Source: Agrostemma githago (lineage: Eukaryota > Streptophyta > Magnoliopsida > Caryophyllales > Caryophyllaceae). From it: a DNA stretch of 64,000 nt. The notes below the pieces were generated by a model, which did no database searches, was not told the DNA's origin, and worked only from the letters and a program-made list of their open reading frames with translations. The stretch lies in assembly GCA_958450325.1 (NCBI GenBank), contig OY288243.1:36880678-36944677 (forward strand), written 5' to 3'. Below, piece by piece: positions 21,850-32,984 of this stretch. Position 1 is the first letter of the stretch; the number at the start of each line of letters is the position of its first letter. The translations under genes were made by a program, and so were the position numbers.

Positions 21850-24396
21850 TGGGTGTTAACATGTTTGTGATATTGTTTAGAGCAGTAGATAGGTTTAGCA
21901 TACCATACGGTGAGTTACTTTTTTTGGGTTGTTTCTTACCTTTGCTTGGGGTAGGGTATTGGTTTGTTACATTGGCGACACTTTCCATCCTCGTCGATCC
22001 CAGTGGGGCATGATGTGCAAGACTGATACCGCCAGTTAACATCTGTTCTTACTTCTGTTATCGTTCCGTGGCATTTGTATACCTCATTCTGTTTCAATTG
22101 TTTCATTTAATCGGAAATATTCAATGGTTATCATATCAGTTAGCGTGCGATGTTTGTCGACATTACCTGATCGTCGACATCTGCTTGTAGAATCTTTTCA
22201 ATGGTTGAAGTAACCATATCTTCTGTGACCTCAGTGTCGAGAACTCTTATTTGAACGGGTTGTTGGTCCCTGTAGGGTGGTACGACAACGCAAATAATAA
22301 TATGTGGTTAATCTAGTATATGTGGGATCGGAGGCATGGTTCGTATGCAGTTTTATATTGTGGGGGCAAACAGTTACCTTTGCAGTAACATTCTAGTCTC
22401 TGGCAAGTCCAGGTCGAGGAAGACTTTGGTCCCATACGTGGATTGTAATTGGTAATCTCCTGCATCAGTGTTGTAATATTTGTTAATAAGTAAGATATGC
22501 ACAACATTATTATAGGTAAAAAGATCTGTCAAATGTGATTAGATTAACCGTAATTAAATTAAAGCAATATAACTAATTTGTAACAGTGAAAAATTTAAAA
22601 CCCATTAGTTTAAAATGGTACTTATATGCCTGCAAATCAAGATTCGATGGGTAACTAATATCGGGAGGGCGTCTGATCCGGTCTCTACGAACTTTTCTAT
22701 ACGATCGTACGTACTTCCTCCGTCCCAATGAATTCTTTGTCTATTTCATTATTGGGGCGTCTAATTGAATTCTTTGCCTTCCTATTTTAGGAATATTTTT
22801 TATATGTAATTTGACCATTCTCATGAGTTTACATAATGATTGGACTTATTCCCCTTTGCACTAAAAACAAAGGGAAAAAATTTATCGGGACGTGGGGACT
22901 AATAACTTTCATGCATAGTGATCTAATTTTCTTTTAGACCATAGACAAATGTTTCTGTGGGTGGAAGTTCTATAAAGTATATTTGTTGTAAGATGAACTA
23001 AGCTAGAAGTATATATGAGGCAGAAGCAGCTGTAAGATGAGATGAAGCAACCGAGATGACAACAGAATTTTGGTAAAGCAAATAAATAAATCGATAATGT
23101 TAAATAATCTTAGAGAAGGAAGGTCATGTAAGTTTTTATTTGCAATATTCAAGATGATAGGAGTGTGTGTTATTAAAATGAGTATGTGAGCTACGATAAT
23201 ACACACACAACCTTATTGAAACCCTCATAAATACTTCTAACATATTGCGTACACCACGACAGCATCAATATTCATTATTTTTGGTCCCAAATAATACTAC
23301 TAACTCTTACTCCTTTTATTACTATCTTTATTTATTATCTATGCCTGTGCATTTTACCATTATTGGATTGTGTTATTGGACTTAGACTTTTCTTTTGGGA
23401 CTACATAATATTAAGTGACTACGGTACAATCAAGGAGATGAACGATAAAAACTGATAAATAAAAGTTTGTTACGTACCTTCGTAATTTATGACCCTTGCA
23501 GATGTGATGACTACGACCATGTCATGTCCATTTTGCCGGCTGATTTCTTCTTTGATGTAGTCAGACGCATCGCCCCATAAAGTCCCGTTCACTTTTTTTT
23601 GCCTGTATGTAGTCAGTATATTGTAGTAAGTTGACTAGTTTACATGTAACTATATGTTTGGTGAAGTTGCTGAAGTTACCTTTCATCTTGTATTTGTATA
23701 TGACGTAAATGTGTTTGACAATTTTTTGTTAGCACTTCTCTTTTGTCCTCGATCGTAGTTAGGAAGCCGACAACATCTGCACCATATTGTTAAAAAGAGT
23801 GAATAGGCAAATAGAGTGTGTAAATAGTAAAATTGGTGCATTTTATAGTGCATCTGTCGGTGTACTTGCCTATCAAGTAATCATTTTTGTTGTTGCGTTC
23901 TTCCAATTTGTCGAGTGGGTGGAATTCGAATTTGTGGAGAGGAATACTCTGAGTTTGGTCCTTATCCTCCTGTATCGATGTAAATGGGGTGTACTTGATG
24001 ACGTGTGGATTTTCTTTGACTGGTTTGTACGATCTATTATTCTGTGCTACCTAAAAATGTTGGAGGGTGTAAATTTTTCCCTCGTGCAGTACGCCTTCAT
24101 ATGAGGTCACCCACCGTTTGGGTATTGTTGCATGTATATGGTTTCCCTAGTCAGAATGGCACGAAACAAACTGTTCAGTAATTTTTTAGGATCGACAAAA
24201 ATAGAAAGTCAATAAAAATGCTTGTCCAATTAAAGGGTTGTGACCTCACCTCATTGTCTAATAGAACCATGTCTAGTGACGGTGGGGGGCTATCCTTGTT
24301 CGGGGTAACACGTCATATCCTTGTGGCCCGTGTTGTTATCTGATATTTGGACTTTGAGGGGACCAAGCCTGCGATGGTAGTTGTTATTGGTGCCAT
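21850..24396 (-). pseudogene. RPA70-like single-strand DNA-binding protein, 3' end cut by Ogre
   Basis: Seven exons can be followed on the minus strand. E1 24396-24250 begins MAPITTTIAGLVPSKSK and has TGA at 24315-24313 where RPA proteins usually have Trp. E2 24146-23870 includes GNHIHATIPKRWVTSYEG and YKPVKENPH, with TAG at 24053-24051. E3 23776-23680 starts DVVGFLTTIEDK. E4 23602-23478 contains NGTLWGDASDYIKEE and HDMVVVITSARV. E5 22459-22378 contains YGTKVFLDLDLPE. E6 is 22269-22167. E7, about 22045-21940, holds a zinc ribbon (CTSC...CRQC). Phases agree from E1 to E6. The E2/E3 intron uses a GC-AG pair (AG-GCAAGT). The E6/E7 phase is unresolved. Its presumed role is ssDNA binding during Helitron rolling-circle transposition. 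Confidence 0.82.
22140..23477. other. Introns of RPA-like gene; possible Stowaway end
   Basis: Between the RPA exons there is AT-rich DNA. At 22706-22722 tacttcctccgtccc resembles a Stowaway MITE end with its TA target, but no matching inverted end was found nearby. Nothing else is supportable here. Confidence 0.3.
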
Positions 24397-25213
24397 TGGT
24401 TTCTTTTGTCGCTTGTGGTTTGGTTATTTTGGTGTAATAATGTAACGTGTATTCTAGCTTGGGTGTTAAAAGAGGGTGTCGTTATTGTAGTGTGCATGAG
24501 GTATTTATAATCATTTATTTGAATGTTTTGGAGGAATCATTGTATTCTTTACGTAATTAAATGTGTTATTATCATCGTCATTATTATTTAACTAAATATT
24601 ATGAGGAATCTTGCCACCTTAATTATTGGTTTAAATGTTTTGGGTAATAATTATATTTATTATGTAATGAAATTTGGTGTGAACGTATTATATTCAAATT
24701 TAAAGTTAACATGTTTTTTTTCCTTGCCATTCATTTAACATACATTTAAATGTTTTCTGTAACGGTCAAATCTCAATAATTTCTTTAAATGTTTTGGAGG
24801 AATCATTATATTCATTACATAATTAAATGTGTTGTTATCGTTATTATTTAGCTAAATATTATGAGGAATCTTGTCACCTCAATTATGTTCAAACAGTGGT
24901 GAAATGTGGTTTCTTCTCTATTATTATTGTTATTATATTTTTTAAAGGTAAATGTTATTGTGTTTATTATGTAAGTAAATGGCTTAGTAGGCGTCCTTGA
25001 ATTTTTGTAAATACACAATACAAATATAAGGCAAATGTAATTACTGGTGTGATTATAATTTTCATCGTCATTACTATCTTATTAGTATTGTTATTATATC
25101 TACTATTTAGTGAGGTGTTATTTGTACCTCTCTAATATGAATATGTGATAAATGCCGTACTTATTGATTTAATATCTTAGAGTTCATATTCTGAGGAATC
25201 AACCATAAACATC

Positions 25214-25380
25214 ATTGGTTTAATGAGGATAATGAGGATAAAATCCCATTATTTTTGGGGAGCCATATCATTATACTACATTATTATTATATTAATTTCG
25301 TAATTGGTTTTAATGAGGATAATGAGGATAAAATCCCATTATTTTTGGGGAGTCATATCATTATACTACATTATTATTAT
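25214..25380. repeat. 90-bp tandem duplication at LINE target
   Basis: The block aatgaggataaaatccc...acattattattat at 25231 recurs exactly 90 bp later at 25321 with one or two changes. The second copy ends at the LINE insertion point. The DNA after the LINE (27732 on) continues as copy 1 does after the same ATT run. Confidence 0.85.
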
Positions 25381-27663
25381 CTATGGAATGGCGAACCAAC
25401 CGACTCATTCACACCGAGTAGGGGCATACGACAGGGGGACCCCCTCTCCCCTTATCTGTTCACCATGTGCATGGAGCGACTCAGCCAACTCATATATGAG
25501 GCTCACGAAGGAAATAAGTGGAAAGGTTTTAAACCGTGTCGGGATGGACCCTCCCTAACGCATCTCTTTTTCGCGGATGATCTCATTTTATTTGGTGAAG
25601 CGACAAAAGAGCAAGCAATTGTGATTAAGAACTGCCTTGACAAGTTCTGTAAGGCCTCGGGACAAAAAATTAGCTTTGGCAAATCAAGAGTATATTTTTC
25701 TGCAAATACCAGTGCGTTGGACATCTCTGAAGTGACAACCCAACTCTCCATTGAAGCAACACATGACTTGGGAATGTACTTGGGCATGCCCACAATCAAC
25801 GGAAGGGTGACGAGAGAGACGTTCCGCCATATTATCCAGAAAGTGGATAAGCGACTAACGGGTTGGAGAACGAAACACTTGTCATTAGCAGGTAGGGTGA
25901 CTCTTGTCCAATCCACCCTTTCGTCCCTCCCCACCTATGCAATGCAATCAGCTCGCCTTCCACGAACACTTTGTGACCAGCTAGATAGGAGGGCGAGAAT
26001 GTTCTTGTGGAATGGATCAGAGGAAAAAAAGGGGGTCAATCTGGTTTCGTGGGAAAATGTAACGAAAGACAAAGCGATAGGCGGCCTTGGGCTCAAATCG
26101 ATGAGGCAAGTAAACACGGCCTTCATGGCTAAACTCGGGTGGAGAATACTGAATGAACCCAACTCTCTATGGGCACGAGTTCTCAGGCACAAATATTGTC
26201 GGGGGAGAAGTTACCTGGCTATGTTTGAAGCAAAGAACAACTCGTCGAACGTATGGAAGGGCATAGTGGAAGGCGTTACTGCAATGAAAAAAGGGTTCCA
26301 TCACTCAGTAGGTAACGGGAGTAAGACGTTGTTCTGGCAGCATTGCTGGGCCACGAAATCGCCACTAATTGATCTCACCGCTTTTGAAATCCCTGCTACT
26401 GAACTGACCAAACAGGTGGATGACATGTGGGATAACGCAACGGGGTGGAAGTGGGAGGAATTCGCACAATTCCTTGATCAAGAAACCCTCAAAACAATTT
26501 CTTCGATAGAATTAGCGCCTGATCCTACCAGCGAGGACCTCATATACTGGGCACAAACACCAAATGGAGAATTTAAAATCAAATCCGCGGTTTCATTGCT
26601 GCGAAATGACCCTCCCCCTGACAACAGCTCCTGGGGCAAACTCCCATGGAGAATAGAGGTCCCACAACGAATAAGAATGTTTGTTTGGTTAGCAATGCAA
26701 GACAAAATCCTCTCTAATGTCAACAGAATGAAAAGAGGACTAACTATAGATCCAACCTGTGAGAGCTGCTTGGGCGAGGAGGAGACAACACTTCATATTC
26801 TGCGTGATTGTGCGAAGTCTCGGGAAGTCTGGACTCTGTTTCCAGGAGCAGCAACTGTTTTCCAATCTCAGGGGAGTAACATCCTGGAATGGGTCTGTAC
26901 CAATTTAAAAATGGAGAAGTTAAATGGAATTGAACAATGGCCACGCCTTTTCGCTATCACTTTATGGTGGTTATGGAAGTGGAGAAACTCGAGAGTGTTT
27001 GGTAGAGGTGAGGACATTCCCCAAAACCGACATCATTTCCTAGCAATGAAAATTCAGGAGATAAAGGTTGCCATGAACTCCGCTGATCCACTCCCCTCTG
27101 GTGCACCAAGAAGAATGAACGAAATTCTTGTTCGTTGGGTTGCTCCACCGGAAAACTGGATAACGATTAATATAGATGGAGCCTCGAAAGGTAATCCGGG
27201 ACCGTCAGGAGCAGGGGGACTGCTAAGAGACACAACTGGGCATATCATCAAGGCTTTTTCTGAACAAATTGGCCTAGCCACCGTGACAAGAGCAGAGATC
27301 ATGGCGCTACGTCGGGGCCTGCTTCTAGCCAAGGAAGAGGGGTTTAGTAACGTTATCATCCAAACAGACTCCCAGGTCATCAAAAGTCTGATGGACAACG
27401 ATGCTGTGTACCCGAATGCGCATACACACATGGTAAAAATCTGCAAGTGTCTGATCAATGATCCAGAATGGAAGGTAGAAGTCATACACGTCTATAGAGA
27501 AGCGAATCGATGCGCTGATTGGTTAGCAAACTATGGTGTGCTACAAACCCATCAACTGAAAGTCTTTGAGGAGGATAGAATCCCAGCGGAACTTTTTGCT
27601 ATAGCTCAGCAGGACATTGGAGGAACTAGTTGGCCTCGATGGATTCCGTTTTACGCGTTTTAA
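25381..27663 (+). CDS. LINE ORF2 C-terminal part: RT (partial), zf-RVT, RNase H
   Basis: From the element's 5' end the frame reads an RT palm with motif B (RQGDPLSPYLF) and motif C (FFADDLILFGE), then the thumb region (LSLAGRVTLVQSTLSSLP). A zinc-binding zf-RVT block follows (CESCLGEEETTLHILRDC). A C-terminal RNase H domain carries the acidic residues in INIDGASKGNPGPSGAGG, VTRAEIMALRRG, IIQTDSQVIKSL and YREANRCADWLANYG. RNase H at the C terminus is typical of plant L1 elements. The endonuclease domain and RT motif A are missing because of truncation. The frame is open upstream to 25255 only by chance. Stop at 27661-27663. Confidence 0.92.
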   Translation, partial: LWNGEPTDSFTPSRGIRQGDPLSPYLFTMCMERLSQLIYEAHEGNKWKGFKPCRDGPSLTHLFFADDLILFGEATKEQAIVIKNCLDKFCKASGQKISFGKSRVYFSANTSALDISEVTTQLSIEATHDLGMYLGMPTINGRVTRETFRHIIQKVDKRLTGWRTKHLSLAGRVTLVQSTLSSLPTYAMQSARLPRTLCDQLDRRARMFLWNGSEEKKGVNLVSWENVTKDKAIGGLGLKSMRQVNTAFMAKLGWRILNEPNSLWARVLRHKYCRGRSYLAMFEAKNNSSNVWKGIVEGVTAMKKGFHHSVGNGSKTLFWQHCWATKSPLIDLTAFEIPATELTKQVDDMWDNATGWKWEEFAQFLDQETLKTISSIELAPDPTSEDLIYWAQTPNGEFKIKSAVSLLRNDPPPDNSSWGKLPWRIEVPQRIRMFVWLAMQDKILSNVNRMKRGLTIDPTCESCLGEEETTLHILRDCAKSREVWTLFPGAATVFQSQGSNILEWVCTNLKMEKLNGIEQWPRLFAITLWWLWKWRNSRVFGRGEDIPQNRHHFLAMKIQEIKVAMNSADPLPSGAPRRMNEILVRWVAPPENWITINIDGASKGNPGPSGAGGLLRDTTGHIIKAFSEQIGLATVTRAEIMALRRGLLLAKEEGFSNVIIQTDSQVIKSLMDNDAVYPNAHTHMVKICKCLINDPEWKVEVIHVYREANRCADWLANYGVLQTHQLKVFEEDRIPAELFAIAQQDIGGTSWPRWIPFYAF

Positions 27664-27719
27664 GTTAGTTGTTGTGTGTTTTGGGTTTATCCCACTTCTT
27701 TTCTCGACCAAAAAAAAAA
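25381..27719 (+). mobile_element. 5'-truncated L1-type LINE
   Basis: The element starts abruptly inside the RT domain and ends with a 10-A tail (27710-27719). Flanking target duplications are cattattattat at 25369-25380 and 27720-27731. The 760-odd codons present contain no stop, so the insertion looks recent compared with the decayed Helitron around it. Truncation of the 5' end is the usual outcome of target-primed reverse transcription. Confidence 0.93.
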
Positions 27720-27914
27720 CATTATTATTATATTAATCTTGTAATCAAATATCATTAAATGTAATCTAATCTCATATAATTTTGTTAGCTATATTAAGAT
27801 CATTTTTTTGAATTCTAATAGTATATATAGATTACAACATTACGTAATACCAAAGTAACAAAGAAGGGACGTTTGTGTAAATTTTTTCTAAAATGGATGT
27901 TTTTTTTTCCGTAG

Positions 27915-28311
27915 TGGTGATAAGGTGGAGGTGTTTTTTGCTGAGGAGGGCTTCGTGGGTGTTTACTTTAGTGCTACCACTATATTCATGGTGGGGAACG
28001 GTTTTGTGTATGTTGCTTTTGATGATTTGGGTTCCACTGATGGTTTTACAGTCTTAAGAGGATTTGTGGATGTGCATTATGTACGGCCATGGCCGCGGCA
28101 CATCTCCAGCACTAATTTTAGTACCGATGATTTGGTCGAGGTACACTTGAGTGATGGTTGGTGGATTGGAAGAGTAATTCACCTTTCTGCTGTACCTGGG
28201 GAGTACGTGGTTCTTCTAGATTTTACCGCCGAGCTGTTATTGTGCCATGTGTCCAATATCTGGCTCCATCGAGTGTGCGAAGGCGGTAAATGGGTCATTG
28301 TGATAGATTAG
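27915..28311 (+). pseudogene. Captured exon with two Agenet/Tudor-like repeats
   Basis: A polypyrimidine stretch and ccgtag at 27905-27914 look like a splice acceptor. The exon then reads GDKVEVFFAEEGFVGVYFSA and ends in TAG at 28309-28311. The first repeat has the pattern GDKVEV...G..YFSATTI...YVAFDDL and ends HYVRPWP. The second has DDLVEVHLSDGWWIGRVI and a closing LHRVCEGGKWV. This matches plant Agenet (Tudor-like) tandem domains, which bind histone or DNA-associated ligands. It lies on the strand opposite to the RPA and Rep/helicase genes and has no upstream exon, which suggests gene capture by the Helitron. A host gene remnant is the alternative. Confidence 0.7.
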
Positions 28312-28403
28312 TTGAATGTTATTTGTAACGGTTAAAGATTTGAATGTTGTGAGGAATAATAATATTTATTATGTAATTAAATGTTTTGGCGTTACCATAA
28401 TTA

Positions 28404-28404
28404 C

Positions 28405-28440
<36 letters not shown>
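28404..28440. repeat. (ATT)n microsatellite
   Basis: An uninterrupted run of about 12 att units lies in AT-rich DNA downstream of the Agenet exon. Confidence 0.9.
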
Positions 28441-28442
<2 letters not shown>

Positions 28443-29004
28443 TTATGATTTTGCTAAATAATGGTTGTAACGGCTAATACAATTTTTTTTTGTAACGGTT
28501 TACACTTATGTTTTCAACCACTGATATAAATGTTTTTGAGGAGTTACTATATTTATTATGCAATTAAATGTGCTATTATCATTATTAGCTAACTAAATGT
28601 GTTGCGGAAATTATTTAGTGACATGTTGCTTGTACATAAAACACGATTAAATGTGTTGAGGAAATTCTGTAGCTAAAGGTTTATGGCACGGTACTAATAA
28701 TAATACTCTATGAATATCATCATACCCAAATATTTTGTGAACACTACATCCATTAGGCAATGAAGTGTGCTGGCGTCATTATTTTGAGAAAACATACAAT
28801 ACAAAAGTATCGAGTATTTCTGAACTACTTACCCACTCTAGTGAAAGACGTGAATTCAAATATTTCTGAACTGTTGGCGTCATCCACAAATATAGGTACA
28901 TATCGAGTAAATAACCTATATCAAAACAAAGCACGGATAATCTTATACAATTGCTTTTTATTCATCAGATTAAAACCGAAAGCATTCAAGAAGTAGGTGA
29001 TTTG

Positions 29005-30700
29005 TTAAATGTCTGCGAAAATTTCCTTATAGACGACATTCTTAGTTTCATTGCGGCCATGGTCTCCATACTCACTATCGATGCTACGGATGCATATCTT
29101 TAATCCTTTTCTGGTGGTTACTCTTAAGACAGCAACATATAATTGTCCGTGACATAAAACTGGTTGCGGTAAGTATATCCCTACCTTCTCAAAAGTCTGT
29201 CCTTGGCTCTTATTTATCGTCATTGCAAAGCAAACCTTGATGGGGAACTGTCGTCTCTTCAGTGTGAATAGCCAATGAGATTCATTCGAAGTCATCTCAA
29301 TTCTAGGTATTGACATCATTGCTGCTATATTGCTTCCTGTAATGATCTTGGCTTCAATAATCCGGGTTTGGATCTTCGTAGTTGTAAGTCTCGTTCCACT
29401 ACACATATCGGCTGCTTGGTTGATATTTTGCAATAATATAATCGGGTATCCAACCTTCAAATGTATCTCGTGGTTTGGTAAACCTTGGAACTTGAATGTG
29501 TTTAAGAATTCGGTCGGGTATAAGTCTTGCATGTTCGAAGCATTCCTGGTTAGCGGGCATATTCTATCTACACTCCTGGAAACAAATACTTCCCCTGGGA
29601 TTAGCCGCAGCATGTAGTTGTTCACCTCTTCGGAGGTTTCATTTTTTGGAGCCAATATGGCTCTCCCTTGCAGATATGTAGGGTTTGTGTAGTTTTGGAT
29701 TAGGTTTGGATATATCTCATCAACTATCGTAGCGATGGGGTCTTCTGTTTGTGGGAGCAAAATGTCATCTGGTATTTCCACCAACCCTTCTTTCCTGGAA
29801 TCGATAAGCGTACTACTCCCTGATTGTAACAAACTTCTTTTTTTTTCGTTTTGGTGGTTTCATAGTCGCTATGCTTGATTTCGAGGGTGAATCCATCTCC
29901 ACCATATGCGAATATCAATGGGTATTGCATTGCCATAAAGCTTGGATGTAGTTCAGAAATTCGCTTCAACCCTGTGGTTCGCTCTTCAATAATAATGTCT
30001 CGATGGCCTTTCTCTTTGTCGCCACCGTTAATTAGTACAGCAGCAAGTTCATCTGCACTTGGTAAGTTGTATTGTCGCCCGTCCCTTGGTCGACCTCCAA
30101 TCAGGCGCAGTTGTACATTCCGCAGATTGGGTTCTGTCAGCTTCACTTTTGCCGTTTTGCACATCTTTGCTATGGCGTTGTGCTCATACAACATATTTGA
30201 GAGCCCTTCAACAATTGAGGGATCTCTTTTTTTGCTCCCTTCAGTGCTCTATTCTGTGTGTCGGCTCCTGTTCATTGTCATAAAAGTACAACTGCATGAA
30301 CCTCGGTTGTTTCCCTTTTGACGGTAGCAGAGACCCGATGTTATGGTGGTTCTGACCTCCTAATCTGAACCAATATGGGCCACCACCATTGTTCACAGTC
30401 CTGTCTACTTTGCCTCCTATGGATGTGAACGCAAGCAACCCATTGTAACTCCTGATCGACCTTCTGAATGTCTTTGATTTTGAACATCCTGATGGGTTGA
30501 TTAAATTTTTTAAATAATCGGGTGGAGGCCGCAGCAAAGGGAGCTTGACTTTTCCTTTCTGACAGAAAATGCCAAATTTAGGGTGCTCCTGCTTCTTCCT
30601 CTTGCCAACAGATTCCTCAGTTCACAAAGTTGCACCGTAGAACTCGCAACGTTCACTTGGCTCCCCAAAACACCAAGGTTCTGTAAACAGCCCTGTGAAA
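29005..30700 (-). pseudogene. Helitron Rep/PIF1-type helicase, internally deleted
   Basis: Reading right to left, a Cys-rich N-terminal block near 30690-30540 (CEFYGATL, then a stop, later CQKGKVKLPLLRPPPDYL) opens the protein. It is followed by SYNGLLAFTSIGGKVD and GPYWFRLGGQNHHNIGSLLP (30537-30241). After a frameshift near 30241, the frame 30194-29724 carries the Helitron-like N domain (RDGRQYNLPSADELAAVLI, KRISELHPSFMAMQYPLIFA). At about 29830 it jumps to the C-terminal helicase part (VGYPIILLQNINQAADMCSG, TINKSQGQTFEKVGIYLPQP, VLCHGQLYVAVLRV). The Rep catalytic (HUH, Tyr) region and the Walker A part of the helicase are therefore missing, so it cannot be autonomous. The end of the frame is at 29005. 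Confidence 0.85.
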
Positions 30701-31189
30701 CAACGGATGTTGTTTGTGAAGAAATGAATAAGCTGAAGTTTTCTAAAAATTAAATTGTTTGGGCAAATAGAAATGAATAGAAGATAGGTGTCAAAAATTA
30801 AATTATTTTATCAGATCCTACTCTCCGTAAGCGATTAGATCAACGACGGTCACCACTATAAAATTAATTCTAATCTGTGACCCAATAATTTGCCCTCATA
30901 ACTGAACACGAAAAACCAACTGAAAGATTCACATAATCAACAAAACACCTAAGAGTAATCACAGCTCAGTACTTGAAACATAAACCCCTAGGTGAATTTC
31001 CAGAAATTCAGTAGAGATGAGCCAAAAGAAAATACAACTGAATAATCCCAGGGAGTTGAGCATAAAAGTGATGTCATTATGACGCGTAATCAAGTACAGG
31101 TGTTAGGTTCAAGGGAAATGGGCACAAAGCAATTTTGTAAGATGTTTGGAGAGTTTCAAAAACATAAGGATGCTTACTTTTACCATGGT

Positions 31190-32640
31190 TGCGCATATCC
31201 GGCGGACAGTCTTCGATCAGGTCAGGGGCTATTTGGTCGTCCGCTTCTGCGGTTTGCGCGTATGAGCGGTTAGTCCAGTAAGTGATGACCTAGTGCGTTA
31301 TATAGTTACAGATATTTTGTGAGTAGTGTAGGCATCGAGAAGCATACCGTCATTATCACCTTCACTGTCGGAGGAGCCGGGGTGCTCAAGTTTCAGCTCT
31401 GAGGTGATTATCGAGCCTTGGGGCACGTGCGAGGTCTGAAACTGGTGCTGCATTCTGCATCGTCAGTTGTTTTCTGCCTTTTGTTGCTCCGAGAGGGGTC
31501 GTTTTCTGCATGGAAGGCGTAAACAGAATACCAAAAAATCTAAACCCCACACATACCACGAAACTAAAGTAATGAGAAACTGCAACTTTGTTACGAAGGA
31601 ATTACGTACGTTGAATTGTATGTCAAAACTCGCAATAAATATTTACTACCGTCGAATTAAAATTTACATATACACTTTAGTATCTATATATGATACATTT
31701 ATTTGTGGATTATGTACGTTCCCAGATCGTCGCGTTGATGTAAGACCTCAGAAGTCGACAAAATTTTCATGCATGCAGTGCGTAAATAGGCGGAAAATCT
31801 TTTAAGAAACAAACAATCAACTGATAATAACAGCATACAAATTCTAACCTTAAATAGCAGTTCCTCAATCTAATCGACCAACCATGCTCCTCACAAATGG
31901 ACACGTAAAACCATGAAATTCTACAAATGCAAGATGCATGCAAGCCCTAAGCAGGTCAAAACCGTAAATCCCACCCACATCTCTATATTATATCAATCAA
32001 CATTGACCAATTGAAATCAACCCTAAATTTTTTTTGGCCTTCAGTTGTGAGGTATGTGTGAGGTATGTTAGTGAGCGTCAGTGAACGGGGTACACGGTCT
32101 TCCCCCTAGACAAAATTGTTATAATACGTTATGTAGATGCCTATATTTTGTGAGGAGCGTAGTCATCGAAAGCATACCGTCATTGTGAGCGTCATTGACA
32201 GGAGAGACCGACTACTCAAGTATCTGAGGCGCAACATTGTGGCTGCATTTTGCATCGTCACCCCTTCTCTGCCGCTTGCTGCCTGGGGAAGGTTCGTCTA
32301 TGCAAACCGCCGTAGAATGTGCTGGTGTGCACAGGGTAGGATGGGGTTGGGCTTCCGGGGCAGCAATGTTGTTTCTTCTTTGTGAGACAATCAAGCCCCT
32401 CCTAAGGCGGCAGAGGCTGACTTTGTAGCTTCGTAGACTTACTACACCCGAGTATCGTTGATGTGGGAGACGTATCAAATAGAACGTAGGTGGGTGGAGG
32501 TTGTTTTTTATTCTTGTCTTGACGACTACACATCTTTGGATCATGCGATTTAATTTCGCAACGGTAATAGGGTGGGAATTGATCATGCTCGTTGTACTCT
32601 TGTTGGTGTAATGTAAAAGACAAACACTCATTCTCATAGG
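31190..32640 (-). pseudogene. Helitron 5' coding exons, partly duplicated
   Basis: Two related minus-strand exons can be seen. One near 32300-32212 reads EPSPGSKRQRRGDDAKCS, the other near 31495-31420 reads DPSRSNKRQKTTDDAECS. Both are followed by a block ending in a tgacggtatgct splice-donor-like junction. Downstream, at about 31275-31190, an exon reads IAPDLIEDCPPDMRNHG. The KRQ...DDA.CS pattern and position fit the N-terminal region of Helitron Rep proteins, but stops and frameshifts prevent a full model. I infer an exon duplication of about 0.8 kb spacing. The plus-strand ORFs 31079-32428 are not supported. Confidence 0.45.
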
Positions 32641-32984
32641 TGGTGGATTATAAGGGAGGAAGATGAAGAGGCTGATAGGTGGTCGAAATTTATTTCTTAA
32701 CTTAGGATTCTAAGTAATCAATGAGAAAGTAGTTTAAGGGTTGCTTCACATTGGATTCTAAATAATAAAGGAGGAAGAAGTTGAAGGGTTGTAACTCATA
32801 ATAACCAACTTTCTCATTGATCATGCATTCAACTCCCTTTCTTCGCTTTGGATTCTAAGTAATAAATGAGGACAAAGTTGAAGGGTTGTGCTAATCGAAT
32901 CATGCCAAGTGTGTTCCTTAAGAAGTTAGGATTGGAAGTATGGAGGATGGAGAGTGCTTTGTTTCCTTTTTAATATAATATATA

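Noticed and set aside
22706..22722. Stowaway MITE
   Set aside because: One end-like sequence only. No inverted partner with a TA duplicate was found within several hundred bases. A gggagggagtata at 34688 is too distant and different.
23787..24104. 105-aa hydrophobic plus-strand ORF
   Set aside because: It is antisense to RPA exon 2, which has clear OB-fold coding on the minus strand.
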